From positions 1 through 64,000 of the forward strand of contig CBFCZV010000012.1 in NCBI GenBank assembly GCA_965602855.1: DNA of 64,000 nucleotides. Direction: 5' to 3'. Origin of the DNA: LH-M37 sp965602855 (GTDB lineage: Bacteria; Pseudomonadota; Gammaproteobacteria; SZUA-229). The position numbers and the translations under genes were made by a program. Under the pieces are notes generated by a model. That model ran no database searches, was not told the origin of the DNA, and saw only the letters and a list, made by a program, of their open reading frames with translations. Position 1 is the first letter of the stretch. The number at the start of each line of letters is the position of its first letter. Positions 7,622 to 16,800 of this stretch are shown piece by piece.

Positions 7622-10219
7622 ATGCCAACCCTCCCAATAAACACCGTCCTCCCAGAAATAAAAACCACCCTAACCACCCACCCCCGTCTGGTCCTCCAGG
7701 CACCCCCAGGCGCAGGCAAAACCACCGCCGTCCCCATTGCCCTGCTCGACCAGCCCTGGCTAAAAAACAAACAGATCATTCTACTCGAACCCCGACGTCT
7801 CGCCGCACGTAACGCTGCCGCACGTATGGCCTATCTGTTAAATGAAAAAGTGGGCGAAACCGTGGGCTTCCAGATTCGTCAGGACAACTGCTTTAGTGAC
7901 AAAACAAAAATACTGGTGGTCACAGAAGGCATTTTAACGCGCAAGTTACAGGCTGATCCGGAGCTTAAAAAAACTGCGCTGGTTATTTTTGATGAATTTC
8001 ACGAGCGTAGCCTGCACGCTGATTTATCACTGGCTTTGTGTTTGCAGAGCCAGCAGGTTTTACGCGAGGATTTGAAAATTCTGGTGATGTCGGCGACGCT
8101 CAATACCGATGCCGTCTCTACCCTGCTCGATAACGCGCCCATTATTCAGAGCGAAGGCCGCAGTTTTCCGGTTGAGGTTAAATATCTCGATAAAGCCATC
8201 AACCAGAACAGCAATTTAAGTCCACAGCAGCAACTACTTTCAGGTTTGACGAATACCGTCAAAAAAGTCATTCATGATCACGACGGCAACTGCCTGGTTT
8301 TTCTGCCCGGTGTGAAAGAAATTAATCAGCTTGCTAATAAGATAAAACAGCACCTTGAAACTGAATCGATCAAAAATATTTTAATTGCTCCACTGCACGG
8401 CAGCCTGAATAAACAGCAACAGGATTTGGCTATCGCATCACCCAATGATAAAGCCATGCGTAAAATTGTATTAGCCACCAATATCGCAGAAACCAGTATC
8501 ACCATTGAAGGCATTAGCTGTGTGATTGATTCGGGTCTGGAGCGCCTGCTGGACTACAGTCCCGCCTCTGGTATGAACCGTTTAATAACACAGTCGATCT
8601 CTCAGGATTCAGCCGAGCAACGCGCTGGTCGCGCCGGAAGATTATCTGCCGGTGTCTGTTACCGTTTATGGACGGCGCAACAACAGCCACGTTTACTCAA
8701 ACATGCATTGGCTGAAATTTTACACAGCGACCTGTCATCACTGGTACTGGAGCTGGCCAACTGGGGCGTGACTCAGGCTGATGAAATGCAGTGGATGGAT
8801 GCACCGCCAGGCAGTGCCAGCGAGCAGGCAAAAACATTACTGCAACAACTAAACGCCATTGATGATCAGGGCAAGATAAAATTGCATGGTCGTGACATGC
8901 TGAGACTGGGCACGCACCCACGGCTGGCGCACATGATGTTATCTGCGATCAAACTGGATCAGGCTTATCACGCCTGCCTCATCGCCAGCCTGCTCACCGA
9001 GAAAGATTTATTTCTGGCCAGTGCCGATAAAAGCGCCGACATTCATGACCGGCTTAATGTTCTTGTGCATGGCCGATCAAATCATCACGGCATAGATAAC
9101 CAGCAACGCAAACGCATAGTTCAAACCGCTGATGATTTTTTTAAGCGGCTTAAACGTTGCAGCAAAGAAAACATAAATAAAGAGACACCAGACAATAATT
9201 ATAGCGGCGTGCTTCTGGCCTATGCTTACCCCGATAGAATCGCCAAACAACGCAGCAGCAACGAAGCACGTTATTTACTCAGCAATGGCAAAGGTGCGGT
9301 TATTCCACCCTATTTACAACAGCACCTTCATGAATACATCGTAGTCGCCAACCTTGATGCCAGACAGGGCGAAGCCTGCATTTATCTGGCCGCCGATATC
9401 ACTGCCCAGCAGCTACAGGATTATTTTCAGGATAACATTGAACAGAAAGAAAATATTGAATGGAATGAAACCCTACAACGCGTCGAAGCAAAACAGACCA
9501 GCCGCATTGGTAAAATAGTTCTACAGGAATCGCTTATTAATGATGGCAAAAAATCCGAGACCAGAGAAGCGGTACAGCAATGCCTGATACAGGCGATCAA
9601 AAACACAGGACTGCAATGTTTGAACTGGTCAGATCAGGCAGAACATCTTAAACAACGGGTGCAATTTATTAATCATCAGATTGATAACGAGCCAACGTTA
9701 AAAGATAAATTTAGTGATAGTGACCTGCCAGACTTTGCAGATGAGACGCTGATTAATAAGCTCGACGAATGGTTACAACCACACCTGAGCAATGAAAACA
9801 GCATTAAACACTGCCAGAAACTGGATTTACACAGCCTGCTCATAAGCCAGCTCAGCTGGGACCAGCAACAATTAATCAAACAATTAGCACCTGAAAAAAT
9901 TAGCGTGCCCAGTGGCTCTGCCGTAACCATTGATTACACCGATCCCGTCCAGCCCATTCTCGCCGTCCGGCTTCAGGAAGTTTTTGGTTTATATGAAACA
10001 CCGACCGTTTTAAATGGCCACTGCAAGCTCATGATGCATTTGTTATCACCGGCGCGACACCCCATGCAGGTAACGCAGGATTTGAACAGCTTCTGGCAAA
10101 CCACCTATCATGATGTAAAAAAAGATCTGCGTGGAAAATACAAAAGACACTACTGGCCGGATGATCCATTTACCGCACAGGCAACCAGTAAAACCAAAAA
10201 ACAAATGAATCGACAATGA
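7622..10219 (+). CDS. hrpB: ATP-dependent helicase HrpB (DEAH-box family)
   Basis: An 865-residue DEAH-family RNA helicase homologue; HrpB is usually about 800-840 residues. Motifs in order: Walker A APPGAGKTT (about 27-35), EPRRLAARN (Ia), DEFHERS (motif II, about 126; DEFH rather than DEAH as in other HrpBs), MSATLN (III), ATNIAETSITI (V) and QRAGRAGR (VI). A ratchet/OB-type region follows, and the C-terminal HrpB domain is at about 740-860. It is cytosolic and its substrate is not firmly known. It overlaps mtfA by four bases (ATGA). Codon use differs clearly from the AT-rich block upstream and marks the return to core genome. Confidence 0.95.
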   Translation: MPTLPINTVLPEIKTTLTTHPRLVLQAPPGAGKTTAVPIALLDQPWLKNKQIILLEPRRLAARNAAARMAYLLNEKVGETVGFQIRQDNCFSDKTKILVVTEGILTRKLQADPELKKTALVIFDEFHERSLHADLSLALCLQSQQVLREDLKILVMSATLNTDAVSTLLDNAPIIQSEGRSFPVEVKYLDKAINQNSNLSPQQQLLSGLTNTVKKVIHDHDGNCLVFLPGVKEINQLANKIKQHLETESIKNILIAPLHGSLNKQQQDLAIASPNDKAMRKIVLATNIAETSITIEGISCVIDSGLERLLDYSPASGMNRLITQSISQDSAEQRAGRAGRLSAGVCYRLWTAQQQPRLLKHALAEILHSDLSSLVLELANWGVTQADEMQWMDAPPGSASEQAKTLLQQLNAIDDQGKIKLHGRDMLRLGTHPRLAHMMLSAIKLDQAYHACLIASLLTEKDLFLASADKSADIHDRLNVLVHGRSNHHGIDNQQRKRIVQTADDFFKRLKRCSKENINKETPDNNYSGVLLAYAYPDRIAKQRSSNEARYLLSNGKGAVIPPYLQQHLHEYIVVANLDARQGEACIYLAADITAQQLQDYFQDNIEQKENIEWNETLQRVEAKQTSRIGKIVLQESLINDGKKSETREAVQQCLIQAIKNTGLQCLNWSDQAEHLKQRVQFINHQIDNEPTLKDKFSDSDLPDFADETLINKLDEWLQPHLSNENSIKHCQKLDLHSLLISQLSWDQQQLIKQLAPEKISVPSGSAVTIDYTDPVQPILAVRLQEVFGLYETPTVLNGHCKLMMHLLSPARHPMQVTQDLNSFWQTTYHDVKKDLRGKYKRHYWPDDPFTAQATSKTKKQMNRQ

Positions 10220-11010
10220 ATTTATTTACGACATTATTACGCAAGTATGAAAACTGGCGCGTACTGTCTGCACTGAAAGAATACCCCCTTCCCTTTTCCA
10301 GATGGCAGGTGGTCAGGCAGCTCGCCTGCATTCGCCACCTTAGTCCTGTCGAAAAAGCACGTTTGCACGTGCTCTGCTCTGTGCTGCTAACACAAAAATC
10401 TTTCATTGGTCAGCAGGGATTAGATCTTAGCGATGAAATGAAACTAATCATCGCTGCCCAGGCCTGTGTGCCAATATTAAAACTGGGACTCAATTACTAT
10501 TCAGGTTTCGTCCAGGTCAGCGTCTATCCCGCTGCATTCTGGGTAGAGCATGAAGAAAGAGACGAAGCCGGAATTGTGCACCGTAAAAGAAAACTGCTTT
10601 CGGGTGAAGCCTGGTCACGTGGCCCGCTGATTCTTTCGTGGGATGATATTCAACGGGATATAGAGCGAGGCCGTGAGGGACATAACGTCATCATCCATGA
10701 GTTTGCGCACAAGATCGATATGTTAAATACAGGCGCCAATGGTGTACCACCGATTTCTACCGACAGTAGAAAAAAATGGACAAAGACATTTCAGCGCGCC
10801 TACCAACATCTCATCGGGCGCATGCAGCACCACCATAAAACCTGCATCAACGCATACGGTGGAACATCACCGACAGAATTTTTTGCTGTGTCGAGTGAAT
10901 ATTTTTTTACTGCTCCTGATCTTCTTGAGCGGTGTTACCCCAATGTTTATAAAGAATTGAAACTGTTTTATCGACAAGATCCACTTGGACGTTTGAGTAA
11001 AGCAGAATAA
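10216..11010 (+). CDS. mtfA: MtfA-type zinc peptidase (Mlc titration factor A)
   Basis: 264 residues, the usual length for MtfA. It carries the metallopeptidase motif HEFAHKID (about residues 156-163), where the two His and the Glu bind zinc and act in catalysis. The further conserved NGVPP is downstream, and YGGTSPTEFFAVSSEYFF supplies the third metal ligand region. In Escherichia coli MtfA binds the repressor Mlc and so affects glucose transporter expression. Whether an Mlc exists here cannot be seen. The start overlaps the hrpB stop, so the pair is probably one transcript. Confidence 0.9.
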   Translation: MNLFTTLLRKYENWRVLSALKEYPLPFSRWQVVRQLACIRHLSPVEKARLHVLCSVLLTQKSFIGQQGLDLSDEMKLIIAAQACVPILKLGLNYYSGFVQVSVYPAAFWVEHEERDEAGIVHRKRKLLSGEAWSRGPLILSWDDIQRDIERGREGHNVIIHEFAHKIDMLNTGANGVPPISTDSRKKWTKTFQRAYQHLIGRMQHHHKTCINAYGGTSPTEFFAVSSEYFFTAPDLLERCYPNVYKELKLFYRQDPLGRLSKAE

Positions 11011-11186
11011 TCAAAACCATTCCATTATTTAGTTTAGCGACTATTACTGGGTATTCCCCAACGCTCCCAGACGAAGACCAGCAACGATAAATTGTGAAAT
11101 ATTTTAAAATGTCGAATTGACATGAATCAAGACTGAGTCTAGTTCAACCAAATAAACTCCAAATACAAAATAAAGAGGATTATGTG

Positions 11187-11318
11187 ATGGAAGTATTTGG
11201 TGATTTATTCAATGATTTGACGGGCTGGTTAACCATAGGAATACTAATCTTTATGATTGGCATGATGGCCTTTCTGACTAATATGATTATTAAAAAATCC
11301 AGGGGTGATGGAAGCTAA
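11187..11318 (+). CDS. DUF3149-like small membrane protein, 43 residues
   Basis: A short ORF with a good ribosome binding site (AAGAGGA, 10 bases before ATG). The product starts MEVFGDLFNDLTGWLT and has one transmembrane helix of about 22 residues (IGILIFMIGMMAFLTNMII), ending in KKSRGDGS. Size, acidic-aromatic start, MIGM(M) core and basic tail fit the DUF3149 family of tiny bacterial membrane proteins, whose function is unknown. An adjacent upstream ATG (11182) meets a stop at once. It lies 176 bases after mtfA, probably under its own promoter. Confidence 0.7.
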   Translation: MEVFGDLFNDLTGWLTIGILIFMIGMMAFLTNMIIKKSRGDGS

Positions 11319-11352
11319 TACATCAATGTTTTAAAGCCCCCCCAATCAGTTA

Positions 11353-11410
11353 TAGGTCGGGAACCCTTTCCCGACGTTTCAGATCTTGTCGGCATGGGGA
11401 TGCCGACCTA
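11353..11410. repeat. Composite REP-like element with two hairpins
   Basis: GTCGGGAA-CCCT-TTCCCGAC (11356-11375 counted with its flank) and GTCGGCAT-GGGG-ATGCCGAC (11388-11407) are two perfect hairpins. The outermost TAGGTCGG (11353-11360) can also pair with CCGACCTA (11403-11410), so the unit is a palindrome of palindromes. It lies between the DUF3149 gene and the end of the pfa operon. Confidence 0.6.
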
Positions 11411-11424
11411 CTGGCTAACAAAGC

Positions 11425-11512
11425 TGTCATTCTGAGCGTAGCGAAGAATCTTATACAGCTCTTTATGCTATCACTCCTCTACACCAGATCCTTCACTCTG
11501 TTCAGGATGACA
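11425..11512. repeat. Imperfect inverted repeat pair, MITE-like
   Basis: TGTCATTCTGAGCG...GAATCT at 11425-11451 is mirrored by AGATCC...CAGGATGACA at 11486-11512, with mismatches in the middle of the arms. The first arm has the form of the common TGTCATTCTGAGCG intergenic repeat. No ORF lies inside. It is 3' of the pfa operon. Confidence 0.5.
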
Positions 11513-11532
11513 TAAAAAGGTGTCCTTTTTAT
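11512..11532 (-). terminator. Weak stem-loop downstream of pfaE
   Basis: ATAAAAAGG-TGT-CCTTTTTAT forms a nine-pair AT-rich hairpin 16 bases after the end of the pfaE frame. It is the only terminator-like structure directly after the pfa operon. The stem has only two G-C pairs, so strength is doubtful. Confidence 0.35.
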
Positions 11533-11548
11533 ATGGCTCGGTAATATA

Positions 11549-12301
11549 TCAAGTATATTGATAACAACGATAGTCACGAATAGATAACTCTGCCGCCAAC
11601 GTCGCACGATAATCATCCAATACATCTGGCAATTCAATATCAACAAACTCAATCTGCACAGAAGGTTGGTATTTTTTTGAGTGGTGTTCAATTAGTGCAG
11701 GCGACTGAGGTGGAACTGTTAAAGTAAAGCCCGTCGGAGGAAGTGATAATCCACTGCCCAGCACTTTCATGTAGGCCTCTTTACGGGTCCAGAGCTGATA
11801 AAACGCTGACTTCTGGTTTTCTTTCGCTAATGCAAATAGCGCCTGTTTCTCAGGTTCTGTATAAAATCGCTGACAAATTTCAGCCCATTCTGTTTTTCGA
11901 TCCATGTATTCAATATCAATACCCAGCTCTGTGCCTCTGCTGACTGCAAGTAATGTTATATCCTGTGTATGGCTTAGATTGAATTTTATATCCTGCTGAT
12001 TATCTTCTGCAGCAACGAGTGAGGGCTTGCCCTTATCACCAGACTGAAACTGGATATGGGCTGGCTCTATGAATAAGTATTTTGCCAGCACTGAACGTTT
12101 AAAGCCGTGCGACATGATGAAACGATTTCGATGAATATCTAGCTTGAAGCGTTGCGCTCTGGCCTGTTCTTCGGCTGACAAGAGAGTGCTGAAATAACCG
12201 AATTTATCCTTAACGGTCTCTGCTTTGCATAACCAGATATCGACAACACCCTGCTGCAATTTGAAATCTGGATTTTTATTCCACTGGTGGGCAGTACCCA
12301 T
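11549..12301 (-). CDS. pfaE: 4'-phosphopantetheinyl transferase (PfaE, Sfp type)
   Basis: A 250-residue Sfp-type transferase. It moves the phosphopantetheine arm from coenzyme A to the serine of acyl carrier domains, here presumably the five in PfaA. Signature residues are visible: LGIDIEYMDR (about 110-120, magnesium-binding Asp) and FYQLWTRKEAYMKVLGSGL (about 160-178, with WTRKEA). The N-terminal FIMSHGFKRSVLAKYL and the NLSHTQD motif also match the family. The start lies one base after the pfaD stop, so it is the last gene of the pfa operon. A dedicated PPTase next to the synthase is typical of pfa clusters, though it is often encoded elsewhere. Confidence 0.9.
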   Translation of the reverse strand: MGTAHQWNKNPDFKLQQGVVDIWLCKAETVKDKFGYFSTLLSAEEQARAQRFKLDIHRNRFIMSHGFKRSVLAKYLFIEPAHIQFQSGDKGKPSLVAAEDNQQDIKFNLSHTQDITLLAVSRGTELGIDIEYMDRKTEWAEICQRFYTEPEKQALFALAKENQKSAFYQLWTRKEAYMKVLGSGLSLPPTGFTLTVPPQSPALIEHHSKKYQPSVQIEFVDIELPDVLDDYRATLAAELSIRDYRCYQYT

Positions 12302-12302
12302 T

Positions 12303-13829
12303 TTATCTCGGCGCTGTTGGGATATACCGCTGGTATTTTGCCGGTAGATACAAGCCCTGACTTTTTAATACCTGAATTCGATGCTGATAGGCTGCGCCAT
12401 ACATCAACTGTTCGGCAACATCGACTACTTTACGATTTTGGTAATCATTCAAATAAGTTGAAGCCACCCAGTCATTAAAGGCACCCATCGCAGGGCCGCT
12501 CCATATTTGGTAGTCAAATTCACGGCCTTTTACACCGGCGTTTGACCAGCGCGATGAAAGCCCCAGATACCAACGAAAAACTAATGCCATTTGTTTCTTT
12601 GGATTATCTTTTGCTTTTTCAATAATGGATGGATCGCGTTTCTGGAAAAATTCTACGGTCTGCTGCCAGATAGTATCAACACTATTTTGCAAAATCTGCT
12701 TCTCTACTTTTTCCAGCTCAGTAGGTGGAATTTCAGAGAGGCTATTATAAGTTGAGTACAACTCATATAATTTCTGCGCACGCATCGGAAACAGTGTGCC
12801 CTTTTTCAGTACCTGTAGTTTAATGCCGCGTTCAAACATGTCGGATGCCGGTGCCATCACCACATCAGCCATGCCTGCTTCTGCTAATAATTTACGAGTA
12901 TGCTCTGACGCGCCCGCCTCCACGCAGCTCTGGTTAACCGAACCGGTAACGACATAAGCCGCACCCATGATATAACAGGCCAGTGCGGCATCGGGTGTAC
13001 CGACACCACCACCCGCTCCCACTCTAATTTCAACAGGATAATTATTCTGCTGCTGAATTTCATCCCGCAATGCAATCACCGACGGCAATAAAGATATCAA
13101 AGGACGATTATCGGTATGTCCACCTGAATCGGCCTCGACAGTAATATCATCGGCCATGGGTACTCGCAGCGCCAGTTGCGCCTGCTGTTCGCTGAGCAAA
13201 CCATCAGCGACTAATTTGTTGAGCACATTTTCTGGCGCAGGCTGCATAAACACAGTCGCCACTTCTCGTCTGGAAACTTTGGCGATAATTTTATTATTGA
13301 TCTGGATGTTGCCCTGTGAATCCTGTTGCAAACCCTTGGCACGATAATAAACCAGCGAAGGTGTCAGATTAAAAAAGGCCGCAGCCTCTATCACATTGAC
13401 ACCGTACTTCAGGTATAAATCGATGGTGCCCTGCTCAATCGCAGGTTCGGATGGGTTATGGATAAAATTGAAAACATAAGGCCCATTGGGTAGCGCCTGC
13501 TGAATATTTTTAATCGCCAGTTCAACGCGGTTAAGGTCGAGACCACCAGCGCCAAAAGAAGCCAGGATGTTCTGTTTTCCCAGCGCAATAACCATCTCTT
13601 CCGAGGAAATACCATTGGCCATGGCACCAGTCATATAAGCGTACTTCACGCCATAAAATGCCTTAAACGCGGGATCACCCAACTGCTCTGCCTGCATCGG
13701 TGGAACAAAGGCGCTAATTTTTGCGACATCTTCACAACCTTCATTATTGATAACGAGCTGATCGTTATCCTGAATAACGTAACACGGTTTATCTAATTGC
13801 TGTAAAGACTCCAGACCCTGAATCGACAT
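12303..13829 (-). CDS. pfaD: PUFA synthase enoyl reductase PfaD
   Basis: A 508-residue FMN-dependent enoyl reductase of the PfaD family, related to 2-nitropropane dioxygenases/FabK. It reduces the trans-2-enoyl intermediates on the synthase. Seen motifs: ILASFGAGGLDL (about 90), KVSRREVATVFMQPAPE, EADSGGHTDNRPL (about 235, with the catalytic His), IRVGAGGGVGTPDAA (about 269), and GAAYVVTGSVNQ. The C-terminal 200 residues (FEKRDP-like, RWYLGLSSRWSNAG) are specific to PfaD. Length is as in Shewanella/Moritella PfaD (about 540). The start follows the pfaC stop without a gap, consistent with coupled translation. Confidence 0.95.
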   Translation of the reverse strand: MSIQGLESLQQLDKPCYVIQDNDQLVINNEGCEDVAKISAFVPPMQAEQLGDPAFKAFYGVKYAYMTGAMANGISSEEMVIALGKQNILASFGAGGLDLNRVELAIKNIQQALPNGPYVFNFIHNPSEPAIEQGTIDLYLKYGVNVIEAAAFFNLTPSLVYYRAKGLQQDSQGNIQINNKIIAKVSRREVATVFMQPAPENVLNKLVADGLLSEQQAQLALRVPMADDITVEADSGGHTDNRPLISLLPSVIALRDEIQQQNNYPVEIRVGAGGGVGTPDAALACYIMGAAYVVTGSVNQSCVEAGASEHTRKLLAEAGMADVVMAPASDMFERGIKLQVLKKGTLFPMRAQKLYELYSTYNSLSEIPPTELEKVEKQILQNSVDTIWQQTVEFFQKRDPSIIEKAKDNPKKQMALVFRWYLGLSSRWSNAGVKGREFDYQIWSGPAMGAFNDWVASTYLNDYQNRKVVDVAEQLMYGAAYQHRIQVLKSQGLYLPAKYQRYIPTAPR

Positions 13830-16800
13830 TTATTCGGCCTCCTTAATACTCAGGCCAATATTTTCTACGGAGTAAATTCGCAGGCCATCTTTCCACAAGT
13901 TTCCATCGACAAGAATATCAATGCGACCGACATTATTTCTAATCTCTTTAACATGAACCTCAAGTGTCATCACTTTATTATCAGGAATAATCTGTCCTCG
14001 ATAACACCAGCTGGCTTCATCTTCTACCGGACCAAAGCGTGGGTTTTTAAAATCTTTACCCAGGTTCTGTTGCAGCGCAAAAACCTGTATCGATTGAATC
14101 ATCGCCTCGACTCCCAATGAACCCGGCATCACCGGATCCAGATAGAAGTGACAGGGATAGAACCAGTCAGTGGCATCGATCACATTCATGGAGTGGACAT
14201 AACCCTTGCCATATTTGCCACCATCAGCAACCACGATAGATTCATCGATAAAGTCCAGCATACCACCGGCCAGGTGGTAATAAGGTTTATCCTGTTTCGC
14301 CGCGTACAGATCCTGTCTGACCTGTTCAGAGTGAAGATCAAGCTTGATTAATCTATCATCAGAAATCGCTTCTTCTTTATACCAGGGCAGTAATTTTTTA
14401 CCCTTATCCATACCCACCTGATTAGACAGCGAATCGGCGGTAAAGAAACCGAATACCGCATCACCCTCGTAGAAAGTTTCACCATCGCAAATTAATTCAA
14501 AGGTGAACTTTTGAATAATATTGTTCATCACCGCGGAGGTAGAATACATGGTCGATTTATTGACGATGGTCTTGCCACGAAGATCAACTTCTTTTATTAA
14601 TCGTCCGGTTCCATCCAGATTACGGAAATAAAGATTTGAATCTGGATAGAGCAAGGTGCTGCCAATATGCGAAGTCAAAAACCCATTCGGCTGTAACGCA
14701 ATCTCCATTAACATCGAGTAAGGCGTAAACGAGGGGTAAGAATTCTCAGTACAGAACCAGACGTCTTCGGCAACATCATATTCGGCGGTACAGCCGGTGG
14801 TGTTATCAAAATCATGACGTTCACCCTCCACGCTCATCACCCGATCCATTAACTGTAAATAACCATTGGGGGTACGTGGTGGTCGTCTGGCAGGATCACC
14901 GGCTTTCGCTGGCGGCTGTTTATAAATAGCGAACTCAGGACCAAAACAGGCTTCGATATCACCCGTGGCAAAGTGCACTATCTGCTCTTCGGTAAATAGC
15001 GGTGCTTTTTTGCTGCTTGGCACAACTGCCAGTGCTGGTGGTGTTGATTGCACTGGTGCTGGAGCTGGCTGCTGATTAATATCTGCCGCGCCACCTTTTA
15101 GCAACAGTTTTTCTGCGGCACTCTTTTCAGATAGTTCAAGACAAACATTTCTAAAGTCGACCACCACTTTTCCATCTAGCAAAATATCGACGTTACCTTT
15201 GGCATAAGGTTTTGGACTCAGACCGATTTCGGTCACTTCCAGTCGGTAGGTCATCAATCGATCTTTGGGTAGAGCCTGACCCCGGCATCGAATAGGCTGG
15301 GGTATGTTCTGTATCGTCTGGAAGCGCGCATCTTCTGTTTTGGTGTGCAGGCCTAAATAGAGCATGAAAAATTGCAGTAACTGAACACAACCTTCAGACA
15401 TCAAGGAACCAGCCAGCACAGGATCATCGCGGAAGTGACTGGTAAAGTACCACTCATCCGGCAACAGGTCTTTTTCAGCTTCGATAAATCCAAGACCCCA
15501 CAGGCCACCAGCAGGATCAACCGAAGTGATACGATCCAGCATCAGAATTTTTTCTAATGGGAAATGCAAAGAAGGATTTTTGCCCATTTTGTCGTAAGCC
15601 GGATTGGCATAACAGGCGGCTAAATCACCCGTGGTCAACGAATGCATATCATTCTTATCAAAAGATGTTTTGCTGCATTGCAACAAAGGAGTAAACGATG
15701 ACTTTGTCACGCGTCCCCGCTCAGCAGTTTCCTCATTGGTGCGAATAACACCCTTGCCAACGGCGAGCTCCTCTTCCGAGAAGAAACCGGCACAACCCTC
15801 ATCCATTTTCAGGATCATTTTATCGCCGATAAAACACTCGTAAGAGAAAAAGAACAGCAGGTTATTTTTATGCTGGGCGAAAGAGTTGATGGAAATTTCA
15901 TAACGCAGCGTCTGACCTTCTTTGGGCTGGTCATCCAGGAAGGTCAAAGTGCAATCGAGCAAACGGTACAGATATTTGCCTTTGTTATTAAAATCGATAC
16001 CCATGTAGCTGATCAACAACAAATCACATTGACCCGATTCGATACAGATACAGGTGGGGATCTGACCATCGGTTGAATACCAGGCATTGTGCGGAATATC
16101 ATATTCCGTGGTCATTTTAGAAGGTTTAAACTCACCACGTTCACCCTGCATTTCAGTAACACGCGTCACCAGCAAATAAGGATCCATCGGTAACATTACC
16201 CGTTTAGGATAACTATCGATGATGTCATATTCAGAGCCAAACACCTTGCCAATTTTTCCATAGGCAAATTCGCGTAAATCTTCTTCGCTGAAAATTATTT
16301 TCTCAGGCGTGCTGTATTCAGACGGGAACAATTGTTTTGTCGCGACATTCTCATTAGAAGCAGTTGCTGCCGGTGTAAGCGAAGCCGTCTGAGTTGTACG
16401 TACTATATTTCCTGAACCCGGCGAGTGGATACTATCAATAATCGATGCCGTTAAAGCCTGCAAGCCCTGATGGCGTGAAGCCATAAATCCTGCGTGCATT
16501 TTGCTGATGTTAATATTGTGCTGTAACATTTTTTGCAGCATTTCACTTTGATAAGTAGTTGAACCTCCGGTGACATAACCGGGCGTACCATTGGCAACTA
16601 TTTTTCTCTCTGACATGTTTTGTCTCTGTTTATCTATGCTTGCTGAATGCAGTTTATTTTCAACTGGCTCAGGATTTGTTTTAGTTACCACCGCTGGCTT
16701 GGCTGGAGGCATTTTAACTACTTCTGCTTTTTTAATTACCGGAGCCACTGGCTGTACTTTTTCAGGCAAAAATCTTGTCCTGTTTTGCTCAGCAAGAATG

